Part shown: one piece after another, positions 55,994 to 64,000 of the stretch
How positions within the stretch are numbered: the stretch's first letter is position 1
How the letters are laid out: each line of letters opens with the position of its first letter
Assembly: GCA_963713505.1 (NCBI GenBank)
Contig: CAVQMC010000013.1
Coordinates: 51,326-115,325 of the forward strand
Origin: CAVQMC01 sp963713505
GTDB taxonomy: Bacteria; Bacteroidota; Ignavibacteria; Ignavibacteriales; Ignavibacteriaceae
Reading direction: 5' to 3'
DNA: 64,000 nt
Position numbers and translations under genes: made by a program
Notes under the pieces: model-generated
What the model was told of the DNA's origin: nothing
Database searches by the model: none
The model's input: only the letters and a program-made list of their open reading frames with translations

Positions 55994-58756
55994 TTATTTA
56001 ATAATCGCAAATCTTTCTATGTATTTTGAATTATCAGATTCGACTACATAGATATAAATACCGGGTGCTAATTCTCTTCCGCCTTCCGTTCTTAAATCCC
56101 AAGTTTCAGTTCCTCCTTGAGAATTATGATATAAAGTTTTAATTAAGTCAGCATCCACAGTAAAAATATAAATTGTACATTGCGATGGAAGATTAATAAA
56201 TTTAATTTGTCTTAAAGGTTCTCTTCTTAATTCTCCAAATTCCCTTTCATACAAAGATGAAACTATATAAGGATTAGGAACTACTTTTATTTTATTCATG
56301 TTTTGTGATACTATATTCTGGTTAAAAGAAGCTCCTTTTACTATAAACTGATATTGATCCTGAATTCCCGGCATAACAGGTTTTAATGTTTCTACAGAAA
56401 ATATATTTCCTGATGCAGGAGGATTATCCGATTTAAATTCAACTTTTCCTGTTATTCCTTCAAATTCAAAAGTATCCATGCTATATAATGAATCAACGGT
56501 AAGAATAATTTCTGAAGCAGAATTCTTTACAGTTAAATTTATAAATCCTTTTTCATTTGAATCAGTTACATTTCCAGTTGTTGAGATTAAATAATTATCG
56601 GACTTAACTGAGTCTTCGTCAAAAACGGAAAATGAAATATTAATATTGTCATTTCCTCCAACTCTAGAAACATTTTGAATAATATCAGAGGGCTGAAGTT
56701 TGAATAAAATTCCGTCGGAAGTAGATTGTGATTGATTAAGCGAAATCGGTCTAGAAGTAATTACGGAATCCAAATTATTCCTTACAACATAGGCAGAAAA
56801 ACTAATCGTAACTAAGTCCCCTTGTTCAGGCTTTTTTTCAGGAGGCGCACTTGGATCATCTGATAATACTATTGTTAAACCATCATCAGGAATTTGAACA
56901 CTTCTTCCACCGTCTGGATAACCTATTCCGCTCCTGCCGATAGTTTCTCCTGTTGTTAAATTAAGAAGATCAAAAGAAGTAGAATTTAAGAATTTAATAC
57001 CGTATTTATAAGGTTTTGTTAAAGTTGAATCATCAACATTAATGGTTACAAGTGTTTCCAAATCTCCATTTTCTTTTTTAGATGTATAATCAAATCCTAT
57101 TCTATATTGATTCCCGTTTAATGATTCCTCATCCATCGGCTCAACATTTAGTTTGAAATTTGATACACCAGTGCCAATATGCTGAATATTTTCGGCAGAA
57201 ACAGGAGTTCTCCCAATCGCAGACGATCTTGGAGTAATTGAAACAGTGTTTTCCGCTTCAAGATTATTACCAATTGGACTTTCGAGACTTTCAATTTGTT
57301 CATCACCTCTATCGTATGATGTTAAAGAATACCAATATTCAAATCCATTTAGAATTGTTGTATCTGTATAACTATATTGAAGACCTGTATTGCTGCCGAT
57401 TGAATTTATTAAATCAAAATCTGCTATCTTGGTCCAAGATTTTCCTAAATCATTACTTTTGTATAATCTATAACCTTCAAAATCATAATTGCCAGAGAAT
57501 TTATCTATGCTGCTTTCTGCAGCGTCATTCCAATATAGAACAGCTTTTGAATCATCTGCGGATCCGCTTAGAGTAGGCCTTAAAGGTGGTTCAGGTAATA
57601 CAAAATTTGCATTGACAGTATTATGTGCTTGATCTGTATAGTTTAACAGCTCATCCAAAGTTTCTCCCGCAACAATAGCAGTTACAAATGTTAAAGTATC
57701 ACCGGGATTTAATTGATATGGACCAGAAGAAGCATTCGCCAAAATGTCTAAACCCGAAGCTGGAATTGTCGATGGATCATCGAAATGAATATTGGGATTA
57801 GAACCCAAATGAAAGTACCTGCTTCCTAACGAGGAATTATATAAACTTTCAGAACTAGACATGATTCCGTATTGCACTGAATCGATATCAAGATCGTCAT
57901 CATATAAATTGTAATGCATATCTGTAAGTCCGAGTTCGACTCCGTTAACTTTTGGAGTTTCAAGATATACTATACCAAAGTAACCGGTTTTACCTCCGGG
58001 CCATTCGTCGGATATTCCGTCATCATAAAAATAAATTAAACCTCTGCCCTGATCGAAACCAATTCTGTCATCAGCATATTCCGGACTTCCGCCGCTTACG
58101 TTACCGACATCTATATCTGCGTAATAGTCAAAATATAAATCAGATAAATTTTTCGTTCCTATGTTTATAACATCAAATTTGAAGAATATAATATTTTTAG
58201 CAAAATTAACTCCGAATGCATACCCAGTTTGAACAATTTCAATTCCCAGTTTAGAAACGGAATTATTACTGTCACTATAAACGCAGTAACTATCTTGATT
58301 TGATACTATTATCGGATTACCTTGTGCATCTTTGACTGGCCAGCCCAGGTTTGGATCCCAGGTATTAGGATTATCACTAAAAGCAATCTGTGCAGAATCA
58401 GTATTATGATAACCGCCAACAGCTTCCCATTCTTCATCGTCGGTATATCTACCTTGAACTACATTACCAGGAATTCCCACCATCGGATTTATTCTATAAA
58501 TATAATTTTTGGTACTGTTAATGGGAAATTCACCTGAAGGTCCTTGAGTTATTCTTCTAGGATAAAGTTTTCCTCTGTTTTCGAAAAATAAACCTATATT
58601 ACTTGCATTATGTGTACCGCCGGCTCTGTCATTTATTCCAAATATCTTATCTAAAGGAACTATCCCGAGATCTTTATTTTTTTCTTTAATACCATTCTGT
58701 GCAAAAATAGAATAGCTGACGAAACAGATTGTTATAATTAAAAATATTTTCTTCAT
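55994..58756 (-). CDS. Large secreted protein with fibronectin III-like region and T9SS-like tail
   Basis: 920 aa. Signal peptide 'MKKIFLIITICFVSYSIFAQ'; long N-terminal beta region ('FFKFDVINIGTKNLSDLYFDYYADIDVG', 'GFDQGRGLIYFYDD'); a fibronectin type III-like part ('ALYWNDAAES', 'YDFEGYRLYKSNDLGKSWTKI'); and a C-terminal segment ('TWDLRTEGGRELAPGIYIYVVE') resembling T9SS sorting domains. I do not recognise a catalytic function. From memory, Ignavibacteria often pair it with a TonB receptor and PorV-like gene. It follows the TonB receptor by 35 bp and precedes the PorV-like gene by 63 bp, on the same strand. Confidence 0.8.
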   Translation of the reverse strand: MKKIFLIITICFVSYSIFAQNGIKEKNKDLGIVPLDKIFGINDRAGGTHNASNIGLFFENRGKLYPRRITQGPSGEFPINSTKNYIYRINPMVGIPGNVVQGRYTDDEEWEAVGGYHNTDSAQIAFSDNPNTWDPNLGWPVKDAQGNPIIVSNQDSYCVYSDSNNSVSKLGIEIVQTGYAFGVNFAKNIIFFKFDVINIGTKNLSDLYFDYYADIDVGNVSGGSPEYADDRIGFDQGRGLIYFYDDGISDEWPGGKTGYFGIVYLETPKVNGVELGLTDMHYNLYDDDLDIDSVQYGIMSSSESLYNSSLGSRYFHLGSNPNIHFDDPSTIPASGLDILANASSGPYQLNPGDTLTFVTAIVAGETLDELLNYTDQAHNTVNANFVLPEPPLRPTLSGSADDSKAVLYWNDAAESSIDKFSGNYDFEGYRLYKSNDLGKSWTKIADFDLINSIGSNTGLQYSYTDTTILNGFEYWYSLTSYDRGDEQIESLESPIGNNLEAENTVSITPRSSAIGRTPVSAENIQHIGTGVSNFKLNVEPMDEESLNGNQYRIGFDYTSKKENGDLETLVTINVDDSTLTKPYKYGIKFLNSTSFDLLNLTTGETIGRSGIGYPDGGRSVQIPDDGLTIVLSDDPSAPPEKKPEQGDLVTISFSAYVVRNNLDSVITSRPISLNQSQSTSDGILFKLQPSDIIQNVSRVGGNDNINISFSVFDEDSVKSDNYLISTTGNVTDSNEKGFINLTVKNSASEIILTVDSLYSMDTFEFEGITGKVEFKSDNPPASGNIFSVETLKPVMPGIQDQYQFIVKGASFNQNIVSQNMNKIKVVPNPYIVSSLYEREFGELRREPLRQIKFINLPSQCTIYIFTVDADLIKTLYHNSQGGTETWDLRTEGGRELAPGIYIYVVESDNSKYIERFAIIK

Positions 58757-58791
58757 TTTATAATTCCATTAATTTCTTAACTGCATAAATT

Positions 58792-61245
58792 TTAGAATTT
58801 AACTTCCGCGCCCAGCCTGATAGATCTAGGAGATCCGTAGTTAGAAGGATCTCTCATATATTCAATAGAATGATTACCTTCAAATGTAAAGTCCGGGTCT
58901 CCCGTATCGGTATAGACATATCTAATATTCCTATGATCGGTAAGATTTAGAATTTCCGCAAAAATTCTGAAGTTATACAATCCGGTTATGTTTATTTCTT
59001 TACCAATCATCAAGTCAATAGAATACGTACCTGGCATTCGAAGTGAATTTCTTTCCACAAAACCAACATCTCGTCCCGATGGAGTATATGGATAACCGGA
59101 GGCCGCTCTAATTATTATACTGAAATCCATATTTTGAAAGACTTTACTTCCAAAGTCTTCCGAGTTATCATTTTTAGGGATTGTAAATGTTCCGGTTGCA
59201 TTAAATACATGAGTTTTGTCAAAATTTAAATAATACAATTGGGTGGACTCAGCTGTGCCGGGGTATTGCTCTGTTTCAGATGAAGCACTTCCCTTGGCCA
59301 CAGAATAAGTATAGGTCAGTCCGCCGGAAAAATACTCATCAGGGCGAACATCTAAATTTATTTCAAATCCCTTAATGTTTGCGTAATCTTCATTTACATA
59401 TTCTGTATAGCCTACATATCGACCATCGACATAAGGGAAATAATAATGTGTTCCAATTAATCCAGTAACATCTTTATAATATGCTGTAACATCCAGGACT
59501 ATTCTTTCACTAAACTGATGTGTAATCCCAACTTCATATGCAATTGTTCTTTGTGCATCAAGACTGGCCTGACCAAATAATGGCTCTCTAACTCTTAAAT
59601 CATATTGTTTGTTTTCAAAAAGATATTGAAACTCTGGGTTTTGAAAAAAATGTCCATAAGCAAAATGTATTTTCGTCATGTCGGAGATAGGATGAGCAAT
59701 TCCAACTCTAGGTGAGAGCTGTGTTCTGGGTTTTACGGTTACAATTGAATTTGGATCTAAGGGGTTACTTCTAAAAGATACATTTGCATTCATATAATCA
59801 TATCTTAATCCGAGATTTATAACTAAATATGAAAGTTCAATTTTATCCTGCACATAACCGGCTGCCTCAAAGGGTTTTGTTCTATAATTATTTATATAAG
59901 GATAATCTCTTTTGGGATCATAAATATTAAAATATCTCAGCCAATGTTTTTTATAAGATAATCCAAATTTTATTTCATTTATATCATCAATTTGCCAAAC
60001 AGCATCTAATTTAGCATCAGTTGTAACGGTTCTGCTGTCTGTTAAGTTTAACGGAGTTGCATTACTATAAAATTCAAAACCGGTTCCTATTGGCAAATAT
60101 TTATACTGAGAGGAAGTCATATATTGTGAAGTATCTTTATCTAAACCTGAATAGTATCCCTGATTGAAATATGAAACTCTTAAATCATAAAATAGATTAT
60201 TTAAAACTGTGTGGGTTATGGTTAAAGAACTTTGCCAGCTGTCAATTCTGTTTCTTAAATATTGGTCAGAAATATATTTATATGAATGACTATAATTCTG
60301 ATTGCTCCCTTTACTTCCTCTATTTGATATAGAAATTTTGAACGTGGGAATAAAAGTTGTAGTAATCTTTGTAAAAAATATCTGAGATTTATCATAACCA
60401 AACGGCAGATAACTTCCTTCCTTATCTAGCTCTCCTGAAATAAAATATTTGATATTATTTGAAAATAGTGGGCCTCCAAGACTTCCATTAATTCTTGTTT
60501 GATGCAGATCGGAATATCTTTTTAAGCCGAATTCACTCGTACGGTATTGTATTCTACCGCTGATATTATCCGGACCATCTCTTGTAACAATATTAACAAC
60601 TCCGCTTAAAGCATTTCCATATTCGGCATTAAAAGTCCCGCTTAAAAGACTCATTTCTTGAATAGCATCGTTATTAATTTGAGTAGCCAATCCACCAAGT
60701 AATGGATCTTGCACAATCATTCCATCAACCATATAAGCTACTTCGTTAGATCTCCCACCTCTAATATGAATATTGGAACCGCTTCCAACAACACCGGCTT
60801 GAAGAGATAACAAGTCAGTAAAAGTTGCAACTGGCAACGCATCAATCTTTTCTCTAGAAATAATTGAAATTGAACTGGTGACATCTTTTTGAATAAGAGG
60901 ATTTTTGGCCGTAACAACTACTTCGTCAACCTGAATTGATTTAGTTTTTAAGCTTGTAGAAAGTTCTGTTGTTTGATCTACAATAATTTTTACATCTTGA
61001 ACAATTTTTGTTTCGTAACCAAGGTAACTAATTTTAACAGAATAATTTCCCGGAGGTATATTCAAAATAATATATTTTCCTTCTTCATCAGTTGCAGCAC
61101 CTAATCCGGTTCCTTCTATTAAAATGTTGGCACCAATTAAAGGCTCATCAGTTCCAGATTCACTTATTTTGCCGGATAATTTGCCTGTAACTCCTGCAAA
61201 TAATAAATAAGGAATAAATAAAGTTAAAAGTAAAATTTTTTTCAT
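58792..61245 (-). CDS. TonB-dependent receptor with carboxypeptidase-like N-terminal domain
   Basis: 817-aa outer-membrane receptor. Signal peptide; carboxypeptidase-like regulatory domain ('GTDEPLIGANILIEGTGLGAATDEEG'); TonB-box-like 'VDEVVVTAKN'; plug ('SNIHIRGGRSNEVAYMVDGM', 'SGVVNIVTRDGPDN'); then a barrel ending in 'GSPRSIRLGAEVKF'. It imports a bulky substrate using proton-motive force via TonB. There is no SusD partner next to it. The large secreted protein downstream may capture substrate. Downstream of the RpiR gene. Confidence 0.92.
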   Translation of the reverse strand: MKKILLLTLFIPYLLFAGVTGKLSGKISESGTDEPLIGANILIEGTGLGAATDEEGKYIILNIPPGNYSVKISYLGYETKIVQDVKIIVDQTTELSTSLKTKSIQVDEVVVTAKNPLIQKDVTSSISIISREKIDALPVATFTDLLSLQAGVVGSGSNIHIRGGRSNEVAYMVDGMIVQDPLLGGLATQINNDAIQEMSLLSGTFNAEYGNALSGVVNIVTRDGPDNISGRIQYRTSEFGLKRYSDLHQTRINGSLGGPLFSNNIKYFISGELDKEGSYLPFGYDKSQIFFTKITTTFIPTFKISISNRGSKGSNQNYSHSYKYISDQYLRNRIDSWQSSLTITHTVLNNLFYDLRVSYFNQGYYSGLDKDTSQYMTSSQYKYLPIGTGFEFYSNATPLNLTDSRTVTTDAKLDAVWQIDDINEIKFGLSYKKHWLRYFNIYDPKRDYPYINNYRTKPFEAAGYVQDKIELSYLVINLGLRYDYMNANVSFRSNPLDPNSIVTVKPRTQLSPRVGIAHPISDMTKIHFAYGHFFQNPEFQYLFENKQYDLRVREPLFGQASLDAQRTIAYEVGITHQFSERIVLDVTAYYKDVTGLIGTHYYFPYVDGRYVGYTEYVNEDYANIKGFEINLDVRPDEYFSGGLTYTYSVAKGSASSETEQYPGTAESTQLYYLNFDKTHVFNATGTFTIPKNDNSEDFGSKVFQNMDFSIIIRAASGYPYTPSGRDVGFVERNSLRMPGTYSIDLMIGKEINITGLYNFRIFAEILNLTDHRNIRYVYTDTGDPDFTFEGNHSIEYMRDPSNYGSPRSIRLGAEVKF

Positions 61246-61295
61246 ATTGATCTCCGAAGTATTTTAATTCAATTTCATCAATCATCTCTAAAAAC

Positions 61296-62150
61296 TTATA
61301 ATATCATATTCTGATTTTTCATAATTTCACCGGTTTCTTCTAATATTTTTTTTGCATTTTTTTCATTTTTTATTGCGCACGAAGTTGCTATAGCATTAAT
61401 TAATACTGATATAGCAGCAAAAGAATTCGTAAAAAGCATATTCTCACTTTTAACGATAAGATTAACAACTGAATAAAAAGTAATTGGTGAGGCTTCTTTA
61501 TTTGTAATAGAAATTATTTTGATACCTCTATCCGCAGCAAATTTTGCAGCTTCAATTGTTTCTTTTGAATAAGGCGGAAAAGAAAAAGTAATTAAAATAT
61601 CTTTTTTATTTAAAAATAAAAGTTGTTCGTGAAAAGTGGTATAATTATGCTTAAATACAGATGAATCAATTGCAACTTGTGTTAATTGATATGATAATAT
61701 TTCTGCTAATAAATAAGATATACCTAAACCGGAAGTATAAACTCTAGAAGAGTTTAAAATCATCGATACAGCATTATTAAAATCGCTGCGTTCAATAAAG
61801 TTCAGAGTTTCATTTATATTTTTAATGTCTAGATTTGCAACAGAAGTTAAAATATCCTTTTCAATTTTCTTTTTTTCAAATAGTGGGAAAATGGCATTGT
61901 TACTTAATTGACTTTGTAAAGAATCAGCTATTGAATCGCGCAGTTCGCTAAAACCGGAAAATCCGATTCTTTGTGCAAACCTTACAATGGAAGCAACACT
62001 TGCAGTTGTATCTTTGGAAACTTCTTGTACATTGAGAAAAGGAATCTTATCAAAATTGTCTATAAAATAATCCGCAATTTTTTTTTGATTTTTTGGCAGT
62101 TGTTTATAATTATTTTGAATTTTTTCTTTTACTACTTTATATCTGGCCAT
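61296..62150 (-). CDS. MurR/RpiR family transcriptional regulator
   Basis: 284 aa. N-terminal HTH ('QNNYKQLPKNQKKIADYF', 'NVQEVSKDTTASVASIVRFAQRIGFSGFSELR') and a C-terminal SIS domain ('AVSMILNSSRVYTSGLGISYLLAEILSYQL', 'FSFPPYSKETIEAAKFAADRGIKIISIT') that binds sugar phosphates. It lies 50 bp upstream of the TonB receptor, so it probably controls the TonB-secreted-protein-PorV unit; the ligand is not known. Confidence 0.9.
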   Translation of the reverse strand: MARYKVVKEKIQNNYKQLPKNQKKIADYFIDNFDKIPFLNVQEVSKDTTASVASIVRFAQRIGFSGFSELRDSIADSLQSQLSNNAIFPLFEKKKIEKDILTSVANLDIKNINETLNFIERSDFNNAVSMILNSSRVYTSGLGISYLLAEILSYQLTQVAIDSSVFKHNYTTFHEQLLFLNKKDILITFSFPPYSKETIEAAKFAADRGIKIISITNKEASPITFYSVVNLIVKSENMLFTNSFAAISVLINAIATSCAIKNEKNAKKILEETGEIMKNQNMIL

Positions 62151-62177
62151 TTTATATTTTATTTATTTTAAAATTAT

Positions 62178-62196
62178 GCCCGTCTACAAGACGGGC
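62178..62196 (-). terminator. Terminator of the T9SS-sorted protein gene
   Basis: GCCCGTC (62178-62184) pairs with GACGGGC (62190-62196). On the minus strand it lies 15 bp after the stop at 62212 and is followed by ATAATTTT. Confidence 0.75.
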
Positions 62197-62211
62197 AATT
62201 AATTATAAAAT

Positions 62212-63324
62212 CTATTTTATTAAAATCATTTTTTTCGTTGATGTGAAATTACCTGCATTTATAGTGTAGAAATAAATTCCACTTGAGAATTTATTTGCAT
62301 TTAATTCTACATTATATTTACCGGGATTTAATTGAGAATTAACTATAGTAGTAACTTCTTCACCAAGTAAATTGTATACCTTCAAAGTAACCAGTTCTTG
62401 TTTGGGAATTGAAAATGAGATCCTTGTACTCGGGTTAAATGGATTTGGATAATTTTGGGATAAGCTGTAATTGAGAGGAACACTTAGATTTTCATTTCTT
62501 ACATCGGTTATTGTCTGATATTTTGAAATAGCATCAGACATACTTCCCATCATTGCAGATTCGCTATCTCCGTAAGCTACGGCAAAATATAAAACCGTTG
62601 AATCGCCAGGAGAAAGGTTAATTGTAGGTGTACCCATAATAATTACAGATCCATTCCCGTCTGTGACTAAATTTGAATCTACTATTCCACTGGTGAGTTT
62701 TTCATAATAAGTTGTATCATTATCGTAACCGTCAAACCACAAAAAATAGTTAATTTGTGCTGCTTCCGGATTTAAAAACTTAAACCCAATATATCCTGAT
62801 TTATATGCTTTAACCAATTTTTCAGTTTGATCATAAATAACCGTTTCATATCCATATTCCCCATCAATTTGCGGAATAACATCATAGCCCAGAATAAAGT
62901 CTTGATCGGCAGTCTCATCACTAATAAGAGTATATTTAATCAAAACATATTCACCATTATTCCATCCATAAAAGTTTTCTCTTACAATAACATTTGGAGG
63001 TAATCCGGAGTACAAATTGTTATAAGAACCTGTAATTTCATAATCGCTTAATTCAGGAGATGATACCAATGTTGTTGGTGACTCAACATCTGCGTCTTCA
63101 TAATAATCAAAAACTTGATTAGGATTCCCTGCAACCAAGGCTGTTAGGCGGTCTATTTGTCTTATTGTATCTGTATCGGTTGTTTTAAGCAATCTTAAAG
63201 CGCCGTAATCATCGATCCTAATCTGCATTGAACCGGTATAAAAATTTTCTTGAGCAAATACACTCAAATTCATCAATGTAAAAAACACGATGCACAACGA
63301 GGGTAAAAGTATAATTCGCTTCAT
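62212..63324 (-). CDS. Secreted protein with T9SS C-terminal sorting domain, function unknown
   Basis: 370 aa. Signal peptide MKRIILLPSLCIVFFTLMNL; unknown N-terminal domain rich in beta strands ('YNNLYSGLPPNVIVRENFYGW', 'FLWFDGYDNDTTYYEKL'); C-terminal T9SS domain ('NYPNPFNPSTRISFSIP', 'TLKVYNLLGEEVTTIV', 'GIYFYTINAGNFTSTKKMIL'). Start ATG 63324 was chosen for its AAAGGTGG ribosome site; an upstream ATG at 63339 lies in that site. Substrate unknown. It is separated from the RpiR gene by a terminator. Confidence 0.85.
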   Translation of the reverse strand: MKRIILLPSLCIVFFTLMNLSVFAQENFYTGSMQIRIDDYGALRLLKTTDTDTIRQIDRLTALVAGNPNQVFDYYEDADVESPTTLVSSPELSDYEITGSYNNLYSGLPPNVIVRENFYGWNNGEYVLIKYTLISDETADQDFILGYDVIPQIDGEYGYETVIYDQTEKLVKAYKSGYIGFKFLNPEAAQINYFLWFDGYDNDTTYYEKLTSGIVDSNLVTDGNGSVIIMGTPTINLSPGDSTVLYFAVAYGDSESAMMGSMSDAISKYQTITDVRNENLSVPLNYSLSQNYPNPFNPSTRISFSIPKQELVTLKVYNLLGEEVTTIVNSQLNPGKYNVELNANKFSSGIYFYTINAGNFTSTKKMILIK

Positions 63325-63383
63325 TATACCACCTTTCATTTTTAATTAAACAATAATGTTTATTTATCTGTCACAAAAAACAT

Positions 63384-64000
63384 TTAATTCCATCCAATAA
63401 AAAAAGGAGGAACTAATAATATTAAACCAATTACGAGGAAAATTAATTCCAAAGGCAAAATCCATCTTGCCCATTTTTCCCATGGAATATCAGCAAGAGT
63501 AAGAACACCCATTGTAACTGCAGAAGTTGGAATAATCATATTACTGAAACCATCTCCGAATTGAAAAGCTAGGACGGCAATTTGTCTAGAGATTCCAACC
63601 AAATCTGAAAGCGGCGCCATTATTGGCATAGTAAGAACCGCTTGTCCGCTTCCCGAAGGAACAAAAAAGTTTATCATTGTTTGAACTATAAACATTGATT
63701 GGGCTGAAATAATTGGATGTAAAGCAGAAATAGGTGAAGATAAAGCATATAAAATTGTATCTATAATTTCTCCATTTTTTGCAAGGATTAAAATTCCTCT
63801 AGCCAGCGCAATAATTAATGCGGTTGCAATAAGATCTTTTGCACCTTCAATAAACGAATCGGTAATTTCTTTTAATGTTAATCTTCCTGCTAATCCAACG
63901 ATGATTCCTGTAATTAAAAATACAGCAGATATTTCTTCTATATACCAATGAAATTTTAATACACCAAAAATTAAAACCGAAATGCCGGCTAAAAATGAGA
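63384..64000 (-). CDS. YfcC-family transporter, partial (5' end beyond window)
   Basis: At least 205 residues of a multi-helix transporter continuing beyond the right edge. 'IINFFVPSGSGQAVLTMPIMAPLSDLVGISRQIAVLAFQFGDGF' is the signature of the YfcC/arginine-ornithine-antiporter-like group of the C4-dicarboxylate-carrier superfamily. The open frame runs through 64000 with no start. It ends at 63384, 60 bp before the T9SS-protein gene, probably the same transcription unit. The substrate may be an amino acid or dicarboxylate. Confidence 0.8.
   Translation of the reverse strand, partial: SFLAGISVLIFGVLKFHWYIEEISAVFLITGIIVGLAGRLTLKEITDSFIEGAKDLIATALIIALARGILILAKNGEIIDTILYALSSPISALHPIISAQSMFIVQTMINFFVPSGSGQAVLTMPIMAPLSDLVGISRQIAVLAFQFGDGFSNMIIPTSAVTMGVLTLADIPWEKWARWILPLELIFLVIGLILLVPPFFIGWN

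Noticed and set aside
57238..58537. Plus-strand open frames inside the 920-residue protein gene, and similar antisense frames in other genes
   Set aside because: They lie antisense to clearly coding sequence, have no start signals or family motifs, and are codon-bias shadows.
1..64000. CRISPR arrays, tRNA or rRNA genes
   Set aside because: Intergenic regions were read for regular spaced repeats and T-loop signatures; none was found.

Overview
The window is AT-rich, and its gene content points to a member of the Ignavibacteria/Chlorobi side of the Bacteroidota. It has two proteins with type IX secretion (T9SS) C-terminal sorting domains of the 'NYPNPFNP' type, a PorV/PorQ-like outer-membrane protein, a TonB-dependent receptor with a carboxypeptidase-like plug domain, DUF4159/DUF4175/BatA-type proteins, and a suf promoter with a Bacteroidota-type TAnnTTTG -7 box. 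No rRNA, tRNA, CRISPR array or classical transposase was seen.

Layout. 1-12.4 kb: a DUF4159-DUF4175 operon, a 1-Cys peroxiredoxin, an EVE protein, a VOC protein, rmuC, a GxxExxY gene boxed in by palindromic repeats, hutH, hflX and a BatA-like membrane protein. 13-21.8 kb: aconitase, then a CHASE4/PAS histidine kinase overlapping an NtrC-type sigma-54 activator. Directly downstream is a three-gene pilin-like operon with a plausible -24/-12 promoter and a strong terminator. 21.8-25.1 kb: a GroES-like protein and a type III PKS - methyltransferase - FAD oxidoreductase cluster resembling srsABC phenolic-lipid genes. 25.3-44.2 kb: a surface-glycan region with GT2, GT4, GT9 and another glycosyltransferase, FkbM and other methyltransferases, a Wzx-like flippase and a YfhO-like protein. 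Three paralogous lipoproteins with C-terminal beta-propeller-like repeats are interspersed. 44.5-51.4 kb: sufBCDSU, a MIP18/SufT-like gene, a bacilliredoxin and an IscR-like Rrf2 regulator. 51.4-64 kb: a minus-strand export/uptake region with an M14 carboxypeptidase, a T9SS-sorted cyanophycinase-like S51 peptidase, a PorV-like protein, a 920-aa secreted protein, a TonB receptor, an RpiR regulator, a T9SS-sorted protein and the end of a YfcC-family transporter.

The dominant oddity is a series of isolated one-base frameshifts in otherwise perfectly conserved genes, including sufB, sufC, sufD, sufS, aconitase, rmuC and the glycan genes. I count about 20 apparent insertions and 3 deletions, outside one heavily broken paralog. 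Restoring one base each time gives full-length proteins of the expected size, so I annotate these as intact genes carrying probable consensus errors and give the corrected extents.

The most interesting biological candidates are: the GxxExxY nuclease-fold gene inside a 27-bp direct repeat; the four-helix-bundle gene inside inverted 'ATGGAAGATGG' repeats; the sigma-54-linked pilin-like operon; the three propeller lipoproteins with a conserved GGGGGTT leader; and the cyanophycinase/T9SS locus.
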